Assembly: GCF_042453785.1 (NCBI RefSeq)
Contig: NC_091665.1
Coordinates: 4,289,501-4,353,500, forward strand
From: Malus domestica
Taxonomy: Eukaryota; Streptophyta; Magnoliopsida; Rosales; Rosaceae
Direction of reading: 5' to 3'
Length of the DNA stretch: 64,000 nt
Both the position numbers and the translations under genes were made by a program. Positions within the stretch are counted from its first letter, which is position 1. The number at the start of each line of letters is the position of its first letter. A model generated the notes under the pieces. That model was not told where the DNA came from. It was given only the letters and a program-made list of their open reading frames with translations, and searched no databases. This document shows, piece after piece, positions 33,920 to 44,877 of this stretch.

Positions 33920-36900
33920 TATCTATCCAGCCAGCCAGCCCGGGGCTGGCCATTTTTTTTTAATGTTTTGTTATTTTTGTCAGTTATAACCAATAGGAAT
34001 ACATGCTATGATTTAGTATAAATGTATTACTGTCGATTATCGGATTTCTTAAGAAAAAATTCAAATGCAACGGCTAGTAGCCGTTGCATTTGATTTTTTA
34101 TTTTTAATTTTTTTTACAGTTTTTTTATTATTTTTTATTTAAATTTTTTTTCATATAACTTCTATTTTTTCCTATAACTTCTTTTTCACAAAATTTATTT
34201 CATATTTTTTTAAATTCCATTTTTTTCCTATAACTTCTATTTCACAAAATTTGTTTCATATATTTTTTTTTAAATTCCATTTTTTTTCCTATAACTTCTA
34301 TTTCACAAAATTTGTTTCATCTATTTTTTTTAAATTCCATTTTTTTCCTATAACTTCTATTTCACAAAATTTGTTTCATCTATTTTTTTTAAATTCCATT
34401 TTTTTCCTATAACTTCTATTTCACAAAATTTGTTTCATATTTTTTTTTAAATTCTATTTTTTTTCCTATAACTTCCTAAGCCATTATACAACATTAAATT
34501 AAATTAAGTAACATGAAACAACATTAAGTTGTAGTTTTTAAATAATAAATTATGTTTGGCCCTCAGTTGGAGACAGTTTTTTGTGAAAGGGCTAAAACGA
34601 GCCCTCTGGCCCTCTGGCCCTCAGTTGGAGACAGAGGCTGTGACAGCCCGTCCCTGATTTTAAGAATTTTAAAGTTTTAATAAAGGATTTTACAAAAATG
34701 CCCTTTGAGGCACGCGCATTATTCGAGGTTAATCGTTGTGTCGTGCCATCTAAGATTTGTTTTCTTGACATATCCTCGTAGTATTCGTCGCTACGGACGC
34801 GTGGGCGCAGACGGTGCGTGATTTGGAGTTGTATCGAATAATTTATTAATGTTTGAAATTTGGGCATTTTAGGAATTATAATTTAGTAAAATCTGGAAAA
34901 TTTTTTATGATAATGGACGGCCCAGATTTAATGAAGAATTAAATGGATGGCTGGGATGAGAGAAGAAGGTTTGTGGGTGTGTGTGCGTAAGAAGAAGAAG
35001 AAGAATGAGGATTGGGCAGTCGGGAAGAAAGAAGAAAGGAAAAAAAAATGGGATTGGGCAAAACTGCCCAATCTGAAAGAAGAAGGAGGGGACGAATCAG
35101 GAGAAGAGAGAAGGAGAAGATGGCCAATCGGAACAGAGGAAAGGAGGAAAGGAGAGAGGGCGAGAAGCGGAGGAGAGAAGATCAGAAACGGGTTTTTCCC
35201 CAACCCGTTTACCCACGCACCCATCTCTATTTTCCGACGATTTTCACCCGTTTTTCCGGCGAATTGCTTCAAGAAACCTCATGGGAAACACTCTAGGAGC
35301 CTTCCTCTACCCATTCCATCTCAAAATTTGAGATATTTGGCTTTCAAAATGGAGAAAACCGCAAGGAGGGGTGTGGCGGCTTTGGCTTCGAATCACCCAA
35401 TCCCGAAGCAATTTCTTCCAATTGCCACCACCCATAGCTTCCTCTTGAGGCCTAGAACAAATCCCAAGCATTGGTTGGGACGACGGAGTTGATTTAAAGA
35501 CGAATTGGAACTCACCCAATTCTAGGGTTCCGCACGGATTTTGGTGAAATTGAAATGTTTCCAGGCCACATTGGCCTTGGCCTCAGGTATAAATTTTACT
35601 CTACTAATTGAGATCTTCAATTCTATATTTTTGAGAATTTTTTGAAATAGTTGGATTTTCCAGCGAGCTGGGGCGGCCGACCGCCACCCGCCACCCGCGG
35701 CGGCCCGTACGGCGGCGCGTGGCCAATGGCCCGCCAATGTCATTCTTAGCATGTGTTTAAGGTTCTAGGTTCAGTTTTGATAATTGATGGACGTAAATTG
35801 AGTAATTGAACCTAAGTTCGTTACGATTCGTGGTTAGGTGAAAATGTGAATTGACGATCTGACTGTCAGATTGTCACCAAACTTTGATACGTTGTAATAC
35901 GTAATATTTGAGGATTATAGGAACTTACGGATCGGGAATCCGATTTACGGATCTTTCAGAATTGGAGTTGTAAGTTTATAAAATAGAATGTTAACCGTCA
36001 CTTGGTTTTGGAAATTGACGGAGATCCGACCGTTGGATGGTAATGAAATTTTAGGATGTTGTCCTAGATGTATATTATGGACCTCTGGAAGTTATGGATT
36101 GGAAATCTGGGTTGCAGATCTTCCGGATCGAATTACGTAGTTACGTGTTTTATATAAGTTATATATTCTATCGATATGATTTCTGATGTTGGATTTGATT
36201 TTTGTTCTAGGCGCCGATCGTCATGACGCCTTGATGTGTTGTGCTAGGGAGTTGTTGGGCGAACTCCAGGTGAGTGGGCAGTATTTCTGTTTATACCTAT
36301 ATACTATTGATATTTTTCCCAGAAATTGAATTTAAATGAAAGTACATTTTAAAATGCCATGCATGCATATTATGAGATATATGAATTAGTAATTGATGCA
36401 TATATATGTGAATTGGTGCTGTGGACGCACAGGTGAGTATCAGGTGAGTTTTATGTTAATCATGTGAATTGTTGATAATGTGAATTGTGTTGAAAGCTCA
36501 TAACCTGCACCCTTGGTGTTAGTGCTTATATTATTCACCGCACCGCACGCTCACCTTGGATCCAAGTAGGTGCATGTTGTACAGACCGATAGAGGGTTCC
36601 GACATGCTAGTCGTACAGACCATTAGAGGTGGTTCCGACTGGTAGGTGACCTTAGATTATGTGCATAGATGATTGATGAGAGAAGCACTAGAGCGTATTA
36701 TTACACCATTCTTGTCGTACAGACTACTTCAGGTAGTTCTGACTTATGTGCAGAGTAGCGCCGTACAGGTCACCGTGGTGACTCCGGTTGGATTGGATAT
36801 TGAGCTATAGAATTAACCGTATAGGACCAACTGCAGGGTCTCCGGTTGATTCCTTATTTCACCTGTTATATTGATGCATCCATATTCTGTTTTTGACATT

Positions 36901-37385
36901 ATAGCATGACATACTTTCTGGTTTTGATAAAGATTGATGATTTGAGATATTTGAAGGTATATGCTATTATATTATTTTCTGGGAAAGTATACAGGTTTTA
37001 CAGCGAAGGGTTATAAATGTTTTAAATGAAATGTTTTCGAAAAACTTTGTTTTACTAACCCACTCAACTTTGTTTTGCGTCCCTCCAGGTTCTAGATAGC
37101 AGAGCTTTGGTGGCCACGAGGAATCCAACGGTGTTCTGACAGAATTCACAAAAGTAGGACTCACCCTCGGGTGTTTCATCTTAGTAATTGTATCTTTAAA
37201 GCTTCCGAACTGTGTAAATGGTTACGTCACACTCACGTGACGGCCAGCATGCCCTCCTTCAGGACAGGGTGTGTCAGAGGCAAATATGGTCATGTACTAT
37301 TTATTAAAATATTAATATATTAGAGAATCTTAGAGGGCCAAAGGGCTAAAATGAGCCATCTGGCCAGCCATCGGTTGGAGACGCC
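33920..37385 (+). mobile_element. TIR element, family A, copy 2, interrupted by a solo LTR
   Basis: Starts inside the family sequence (CAGCCAGCCCGGGGCTGGCC) without the left terminal repeat, carries the CAACGGCTAGTAGCCG marker and five tandem blocks of TTTTTCCTATAACTTCTATT with TTTCACAAAATTTGTTTCAT. It is split by the LTR at 34639-37276 and ends at 37385 against an inverted third copy. Confidence 0.7.
34639..37276 (+). mobile_element. Solo LTR, long Ty3/gypsy-like family (2638 bp)
   Basis: Begins TGTGACAGCCCGTCCC and ends GGGTGTGTCA, flanked by perfect 5-bp repeats GAGGC (34634-34638 and 37277-37281). No gag or pol. No second LTR is present, so it is read as a solo LTR. The segment 36590-36850 (repeated TCGTACAGACC and TTCCGACT phrases) and the tail are shared with the copies at 41634-44308 and 44920-46868. 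The long LTR and TGTGACAGCCC start resemble Tekay/Del chromovirus LTRs, which is inference. Confidence 0.75.
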
Positions 37386-37813
37386 ATCTCCAAGATATTA
37401 ATATTTTAATGAACAGTACATGACCATATTTGTCTCCGTCTCCAACCAAGGGCCAGAGGGCCAGATGGCTCGTTTTAGCCATTTCACAAAAAACCATCTC
37501 TAACCGAAGGCCAAAGGGTCATAGGGCTAAACATAATTTATTATTTAAAAACTACAACATAAATTCATATTATTTAATGTTGTTTCATATTGTTTAATGT
37601 TGTTTCATGTTACTTAATTTAATTTAATGTTGTATAATGACTTAGGAAGTTATAGGAAAAAAAATAGAATTTACAAAATATATGAAACAAATTTTGTGAA
37701 ATAAAAGTTATAGGAAAAAAATGGAATTTAAAAAAAATATGAAATAAATTTTGTGAAATAGAAGTTATAGGAAAAAATAGAAGTTATATGAAAATTTTTG
37801 TAAATAAAAAATA

Positions 37814-39471
37814 GGGTAAAAGACTGTTTACTACCATCATGTTTCATGGTTTTCAACATTTAGTACATCAAGTTTTTTTCGTCTCAGAGTCATACCTAAA
37901 GTGTAAATTTTGGGACAGTCTCATACATCCGTATGTCAAACTGTTAAATTTGCCGTTAATTGTGACGTGGCGCCCATGTGGACAATGACGTGGCGCTACG
38001 TGTCAGCCACGTTTTTTTTTTGTGACACGTTTTTTTTTTTCTTTCTTTCTTCTTTCTTCTTCTTCTTCTTCTTCTTCTTCCACCCGACTGCAAACTTTTT
38101 TTTTTCTTCCTCCTTCTCCTTTTTCCTTCCTTCTTCTTCCTTCCCCTTCTTCTCCTTCTTCCTTCTTCTTCCTTCTCCTTCTCCTTCTCCTTTTTCTTCC
38201 TCCGAATTTGGGGAATTTTTTTTTTCTCTCTTTCTTCTTCTTTTTCTTCTTTCTTCTTTCTTCTTCTTCTTCTTCTTCCACCCGACAGCAAACTTTTTTT
38301 TTCTTCCTCCTTCTCCTTCTTCCTTCCTCCTTCTTCCTTCCCCTTCTTCTCCTTCTTCCTTCTTCTTCCTTCTCCTTCTCCTTCTCCTTTTTCTTCCTTC
38401 TCCTTCTCCTTCTCCTTTTTCTTCCTCCAAATCTGGGGATTTTTTTTTTCTCTTTCTTCTTCTTCTTTCTTCTTTCTTCTTTCTTCTTCTTCTTCCACCC
38501 GACTGCAAACTTTTTTTTTTCTTCCTCCTTCTCCTTCTTCCTTCCTCCTTCTTCCTTCCCCTTCTTCTCCTTCTTCCTTCTTCTTCCTTCTCCTTCTCCT
38601 TTTTCTTCCTCCGAATCTGGGGAAATTTTTTTTTCCTGCTTCCTTCTCCTTCCTCCTTATTCCTTCTTCTTCTTTTTCTTCTTCTTCCTCCGAATCTGCC
38701 CAGATTCGTTTTTTTTTTCCTTCTTTCTTCTTCTTCCTCCTTCTTCCTTCTTCCTTCTTCCTTCCCCTTCTTCTCCTTCTCCTTCTTTTTCTTCTTCTTC
38801 TTCTTCTTCCTCCGAATCTGGGGAAGTTTTTTTTTTTTTTTTTTTTTTCTTCTTCTTCCTCCTTCTTCCTTCTCCTTCCTCCTTCTTCCTTCCTCTTCTT
38901 CTTCTTCTTCTTCTTCTTCCTCCGAATCTACCCAGATTCGGCTTTTTTTTTTTTCTTTTTTTTTCTTCTTCTTCCTCATTCTTCTTCCTCCGACTGCAAC
39001 TTTTTGAAAAAAACCGAATCTGGGCAGATTCGGAGGAAGAAGAAGAAGAAGAAGAAGAAGAAGAGGAAGGAAGAAGGAGGAAGAAGGAGGAAGAAAAAAA
39101 AAACTTCCCCAGATTCGGAGGAAGAGAAGGAAGAAGGAGAAGAAGGGGAAGGAAGGAGAAGGAGGAAGGAAAAAAAAATGTTGCAGTCGGGTGGAAGAAG
39201 AAGAAGAAGAAGAAGAAGAAGAAGAAGAAGAAGAAGAAGAAGAAGAAGAAAAGAAGAAAGAAAAAAAACAAAACGTGGTTGACACGTGGCGCCCAATCAT
39301 TGTCCACATGGGCGCCACGTCACAATTAACGGCAAATTTAACAGTTTGACTAACGGATGTATGAGATTGTCCCAAAATTTACACTTTAGGTATGACTCTG
39401 AGACGAAAAAAACTTGATGTACTAAATGTTGAAAACCATGAAACATGAGGGTAGTAAACAGTCTTTTACCC
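37814..39471. mobile_element. Mutator-like foldback element with polypyrimidine core (1658 bp)
   Basis: Perfect 9-bp target repeats TAAAAAATA (37805-37813 and 39472-39480) flank inverted arms of about 210 bp (GGGTAAAAGACTG ... CAGTCTTTTACCC). These arms share phrases such as CATGTTTCATGGTTTTCAAC and GACGTGGCGCCCATGTGGAC. The core (about 38030-39260) is almost pure CTT/CCTTCT on the plus strand up to about 39000, then switches to GAAGAAGGA. No transposase. The 9-bp duplication fits Mutator-type transposition. Confidence 0.8.
38028..39262. repeat. 1.2-kb polypyrimidine/polypurine tract with CCGAATCTGGGGA motif
   Basis: CTTCTTCCT-type low complexity with recurrent inserts: CCACCCGACTGCAAAC and TCCGAATCTGGGGAA followed by T-runs, every 100-240 bp. 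After about 39000 the strand bias flips (GAAGAAGAAG). Very long open frames on both strands (up to 459 codons of Phe/Leu/Ser or Lys/Glu/Arg) are artefacts of the repeat. Confidence 0.9.
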
Positions 39472-39767
39472 TAAAAAATAATAATAATAATATAAAAAAA
39501 AATCAAATCAAATGCAACGGCTAGTAGCCGTTTCATTTGAATTTTTTCTTAATAAATCTTGTCGGTTATAACCAACAGGAATAACAAAACATTAAAAAAA
39601 AAAAAAAAAAAACCCAGCCAACCAGCCAGCCCTGCCCTTTGGCCCTTTGAAATTTTGTGGGGCCCTCCCAGATTCCCGAGCCCTCTGGCCTAGCCCTCGA
39701 TTGGAGACGGTTTTAGGGCTATTTTCGGCCCTCTGGCCCTCTAAACCCTTCGGTTGGAGATGGCCTT

Positions 39768-41633
39768 ATGGCCTTCAAGGAGTCATATGAGTTGAAAATC
39801 TCATGTACAATTTTGTTATATGGTAATGATGATGATATCACCGATTATAATTAGCTAACTGTTCCAGTATAATTGATATTGTTGAGGCACAATCAAAATA
39901 TGGTTTTTGGGGATGGAATTTATGGCGTCATCCTATAGGGTTTATCATTTTTATTATTTCTTCCCTAGCAGAATGTGAGAGAATACCAACACATGTGGTT
40001 TTCATATCTAATAGAGATGAGGTACAAATGATAGCATTTTTGTTTACCTTATGCTTTTGTTAAATTTGGTCAATAATTCTGCTTTGATTTGTTTAATCTA
40101 ATGGTGAGATAAAAGTATGTGAAGAAGTGAAAAATTATGTCTAGAAATTATTTTCCATTACAATTTGTGGAAAATTAATGAAAAGAGCTACATTAGTTTT
40201 AAAATTTATTTAAACCCATCATTTAGTACTATGGTTTAGTGATATTCCTCTTCACTTCTAAATGAGAGGTCTTAGTTTCGATTCTCGCCAAAGGCGAATT
40301 TGAACCATATTATTATAACTATCCATTATGAGACTTAGCCAACTCTTCCAACATCTTAGTATAAATAATATCATTTGTTAAAAAAAATATCCATACCCAA
40401 TACTGAAAATGACAAAAACACTTGGTCAAATTTTTTTAATGAAAATGACAACATCCATGTGGTCAAAATCCAACAAGCTGGGTCTTGATTTTGGTTGTTG
40501 TTGCCTATTGGGGCTGCTGTTTATTTTATACTTAATGGTTAAGAATTGTTCATTAGGCGTTTTTTTATTAAATTTTTGTTTTGTGAGAAAATTTTCATTC
40601 AAAATTCGCCTAAAATTTACCCAATTATTGTTAATTAACTTTCTTGTAAGATCACCTATCATTTGGTGAGTTTGATAGTACTCTGTAATAAATGAACACA
40701 CATATAGTTTAGTCAGGGCTCCAAGACTCGCAATGCTTGTGTGTTCTCTCTTTCCACTCTCTCTTGGGGATCTCTTTCCTACTTCTTAGTGTTGCGCGAT
40801 CATATGAACGGTTTGGTTTTTCAGTTACCCTTTATGAATTACTCAACAAAAAATTAACCAAATTCGAAATTTATTAATCATTTAAGGTCATCTACAACTG
40901 ACCCGACTAAAGGGTCATAGGCCAAAATATAGCCCGTTATGACACGAAAACCGTCTTTAACCGCAAGCTAGGCCAAAGGGCTTGTGGGCCACACCCGGCA
41001 AAAAATCAGACACCAGGCCAACTAGCTGGTCAAAATGAGCTACCTAGCCAGCCCGATGCAGTAGCCTAGCCAGCGCCATTTATTGATTCCATTCCATTTA
41101 CCAGCCTGAAATTCCAAAAGCTACTCCATTCCATTTTCCGATAAAATAACAAAACTTATGGCATGTTTACGAAGGGGTAATGAAATGAGCGGAAACGGAA
41201 TTGCACAGAGTTCAATTGCCCTCAATTTGTCTTCTTCAGAAATCCATCAATTTGCGAGACGGTGGGAAGACATATGAATACAGGAGGCAGTGGGAGGGAT
41301 TTGTGAATATGAGAAGTTGTTGGGCCGGGGAAGAAGATGATATGGAGGATAGGGGAGGCGTGGAGGACTTGTGAAAATGGAAGCTGATAGGAAGGGGTGG
41401 GAAAGAATAGGGGGAAGGCATGGTAGCCTGTGAACAAAAGGGAATGCGTGGGAGGGCTGTGCAGGTTGGGGAAAGAAACGATTGGAGATCGGGAAGAAAA
41501 GATAATTGATGAATTTTATCTGGATAAGTGTTATTATATATATATATATATATATTATTTGTTTGAATATTTTTATACAAATAAACTTTATATAGATGAA
41601 TTTTATATAGATAAAAAGTTTATATACGGTTAT
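39768..41633. other. AT-rich spacer with a diverged family A fragment
   Basis: No gene recognised. The stretch 40890-41050 contains phrases of family A (GGTCATCTACAACTGACCC, AGGGTCATAGGCC, GAGCTACCTAGCCAGCCC). A (TA)n run lies near 41527-41555. Open stretches at 41222-41726 have no recognisable product. Confidence 0.45.
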
Positions 41634-43825
41634 TGTCACAGCCCGTCCCAAATAATTAATTTTTCGATAATGTGAAATGACGGTTTTATCCTTGGACGGG
41701 GAAATTGTCGTGTGTGTGTATGACATATTGAGACTTAAATATTATATTGTGGTTTTGGATGGGTGACCCATGTGGATCACACACACACACACAAACCTCA
41801 TTCTCTTTCTTCCTCCCCGTACACACTCTCTCTCGGTTTCACTCTCTCTCTCTCCTTGCTATTCATACGGACAAGCTTCAAGATCACCCCAAACTTCACA
41901 GATCGAAGGCTTTGGGTGCACCATTGTGTTCCTCGTGGTGCTACGAGTTGATTGGTACCCATTTCAGGTAAGAATCCCTTCGAAATCTCAAGAACCCGTA
42001 ACCCAATTTTCATGCACTATTCATGTAAACGTAAAACCTTGCATTTCAGGGAATTCTAAGCTTATAGGAAGCTTAATGAGGTCCTCACGAGTCTCGGGGT
42101 AGCTCGTTTGAGGAATTTGGACGTCAGGATCACGAGAAACGTTGAGTTGCAGTTTTGGTCGGAATTTCGAAGCTTCCCCGACGTGATTTCGTGAGATTTG
42201 AAGCTTCAAATAGGTATAACGCCATTTTTCTCACTCTAAGCTTTCATTTGGTTCAAATTTCATGAAAAATGGTTGAGAAACGAGTGAGAATGGTGAGTTT
42301 GAAATTTTACCCAGTTTTCTAGTGACCGGGGATGAAGACTGAATATTCCGTCAGTTTGGACGGAATATTCTCACGGTGTCAGTTAGATTTGACGGAATCT
42401 ATTAGGTTTAACAGAATATTCCTTAACGGTGGTTAGGGAATCCGTCAGGTTTGGGCCGCGCGTGGGAGTGCGTTTTGCCTTGCCCTTGCCGGCGCGTGGC
42501 GGCACATGGGAGGTCCAAAAATATTTCTAAAAATATGGGGATGATCCTGAGGTTGTGTAGATTACTGTGGTATATTCATATACCTATTTTGAACAATGTA
42601 TGAGAAGTTATTAGCTAGTTTTGTGTATGTGCTTAAAAATAACGTTTTAATAGTTAATTCGCATATAGGTGAGACTTATCCCGAGGACGAGCGTATCCAC
42701 GGGCGACTCGGGGGCTACGACCCTTCAACTTATCAGTGAGTGGGCTTTTATTTTCAGTATATATTTATATACTTGATATATTTCCCAGAAATGCATTTTA
42801 AAGAAAGTATGCTTTGAAATAATATGTCAAATGCTTCTATATTTTAAGTATGCATTGCATGATTGCATACATTTATAAATGTGGTGCTGTGGAGTGAGTT
42901 CAGGTAAGTTATGTTTGGTTGTGTGAATCATCGATGATGTGATATGTGATATGTGATTAAGTAATGTTGAGCTCATAAGACTGCACCTAGGGTGATTGTG
43001 ATTTAGCCAGCAATGTGAAGTACATGCCTGTTTATCACCTCCCGCACTATATGCTCATATTGGATCCAACTTAAGTGCACAGTCTTGTCGTACAGACCTT
43101 ATTCATGGTTTTGACTCGTAGGTGACTAGCGAACTATCACCCAGCTATTATGAGAGAATAAAGTTGAGCATAATTATATTTCACCCAATCTTGTCGTACA
43201 GACCATTTTCAGTGGTTCCGACTTGTGTGCAGTATATTGCCGTATAGGTCATAGTAGTGACTCCAGCTAGATTGAGTTTGAGCTATGAATTCAGCCGTAC
43301 AGACTACCTCAGGAGTTCCGGCTAGCATATCACATTTCTATGAAATTATTCTTACCTGGATTGTTTACTTTGTTATGTTTTGGCATAGCATACATATGAA
43401 TATGATTGTGTGAATATGATTGGCATAGCATACATTTATTCCTACAGATGGCGTCAAATGTTGATGCACAAAACCGAAGGTCTTGGAACAACGTAAATCC
43501 GACCGTGAATCTGCAATAAATGTAAATAACACAAGATGTATCGTAGTTCACCCCAAGGTTTGGGCTACGTCCACAGTGATTATGTATTTATTTGAGAGAG
43601 AGGAGAGCCTCTGAGAGTGAGGCTTTGAAAGGGGGTGAGAGGGCCTAAGAATTGGCCTCCTCTCATTGTGAGGGTGAGGGGTCCTTTTATAGAATAATGA
43701 CTCCTCACTTATTACATATTTGTCCCTTCCTTTATCACATAATTACATTTAAGTCCCCCGAGTATTTGTACGAGATCTAAATACGAGGCCCTAAATATGG
43801 TATAAACAAATTGAATTGATATGAT

Positions 43826-43875
<50 letters not shown>

Positions 43876-44308
43876 TATATCTTAATTATGGGAAAATCTT
43901 ACATGTTTTACAGCGAGGGGTTAGTATGTTGATAAATGAAATGTTTTTGTAAAACATTTGTTTTTGCCCACTCACATTTTCTGTTTTGCGCCCCTCCAGG
44001 TTCTAAGTAAGTTGCTATTGGTGGCTCGGGATCGTCAGCAGTTCTGACCTATTTGAATAATAGTAGACATTCCTGGTACTGTATAACTAGTACTTGTCAT
44101 ACTGGACTGCACCTAGACTTATTATGCTCTGATTAGGAGTGTTCATTGTTGTAACTAACTCATATCACTTTCGTTTAGTAGTGCACTCTAGTAATTTGGT
44201 TTTTAATTATTCGTATATTTACTATCTTTATCGCTTCCGCACTGTGCACATGGCTACGTCACTCTCACGTGATGGCCATCATGCCTTGACATCGGTCGGG
44301 GTGTGTCA
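41634..44308 (+). mobile_element. Second solo LTR of the long family, with a nested LTR remnant
   Basis: Begins TGTCACAGCCCGTCCC and ends GGGGTGTGTCA; flanks GTTAT and GTCAT differ by one base. Shares with copy 1 the internal phrases (TTGTCGTACAGACC, GCCGTACAGACTACCTCAGG) and the tail (TTTTACAGCGAGGGGTTA, GCGCCCCTCCAGGTTCTA). The stretch 43438-43808 is a nested, smaller LTR. A (GT)n tract of about 40 bp lies at 43833-43873. Confidence 0.7.
43438..43808 (-). mobile_element. Reverse LTR remnant related to the 55.9-kb element
   Basis: The reverse complement of 43459-43808 matches the LTRs at 55896 and 60001 (TGTTTATACCATATTTAGGG start, GCATCAACA end). The adjoining 43438-43458 is the primer-binding-site region in reverse (TTTGACGCCATCTGTAGG). 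So it is one LTR plus about 20 bp of internal sequence. Confidence 0.75.
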
Positions 44309-44875
44309 GTCATCTATATAAACTTGAATTTTATTCATTATTACAAGAATAATTTATTTTAACAAGGGCAACTTAGTAATCAAGCTAGTTTTAATTCCAA
44401 TTCAGGTGAATTAGTAAACAAGTTATACGAAACCAAAATATCATTCTTACTCTTATTCCAGCTAGTTTAGTAAACAACTTTAACATGAATCTAATTATGA
44501 TTCCTCCTTAGTCCAATTCATCATCAATACAATTCCCTTCAATCTAATTACAGATTAATACACGAGCCCTTAATTTTATGAAGCAGTTAGTTCCAGTGCC
44601 ATTTGTCAGGTGCATTTGGCATTAACATAATTTAATCTTATGATAAATTACAAAGCTTTTTAGACAAAATTTAAAAAACAAAAATTCTAATTTTTTTCTT
44701 CTATAAATACCTAAGTCATTCCTACACCATTTCTCACATTCTTTTCATCATTTCATACTATCTTATCTCATTTTATTTCAATATGGTAGTTTAATTCAAT
44801 TATGTCTGAAAATATTATTTTAATATGGTAGTTTAATTCAATTAATCATATTAATTCAATTAAATTAATAAATTA
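44309..44875. other. AT-rich spacer
   Basis: Low-GC sequence with short repeated phrases (ATTCAATTA, ATATGGTAGTTTAATTCAATTA twice near 44785 and 44825). No gene or element boundary recognised. Confidence 0.4.
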
Positions 44876-44877
44876 TT

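Larger units (their letters stand above)
37386..39767 (-). mobile_element. TIR element, family A, copy 3 (inverted), interrupted by a foldback element
   Basis: Reverse-oriented copy that abuts copy 2 at 37385, making a local palindrome. Right end reads CGGTTGGAGATGGCCTTA. Contains the marker CAACGGCTAGTAGCCG at about 39514-39529. The stretch 37814-39471 is an inserted Mutator-like foldback element. Confidence 0.7.

Noticed and set aside
34947-35492. 181-codon open frame with Lys/Glu-rich start
   Set aside because: It lies wholly inside a solo LTR with low-complexity GAAGAA sequence; corresponding parts of the other copies are not open.
37910-39375. Open frames of 365-459 codons on both strands
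   Set aside because: They are Phe/Leu/Ser or Lys/Glu/Arg runs produced by a CTT/GAA repeat; no domain, and overlapping frames on both strands are equally open.
41222-41726. Pro/Ser-rich minus-strand frames
   Set aside because: Overlapping in three frames, ending in an (AT)n run; no family recognised.
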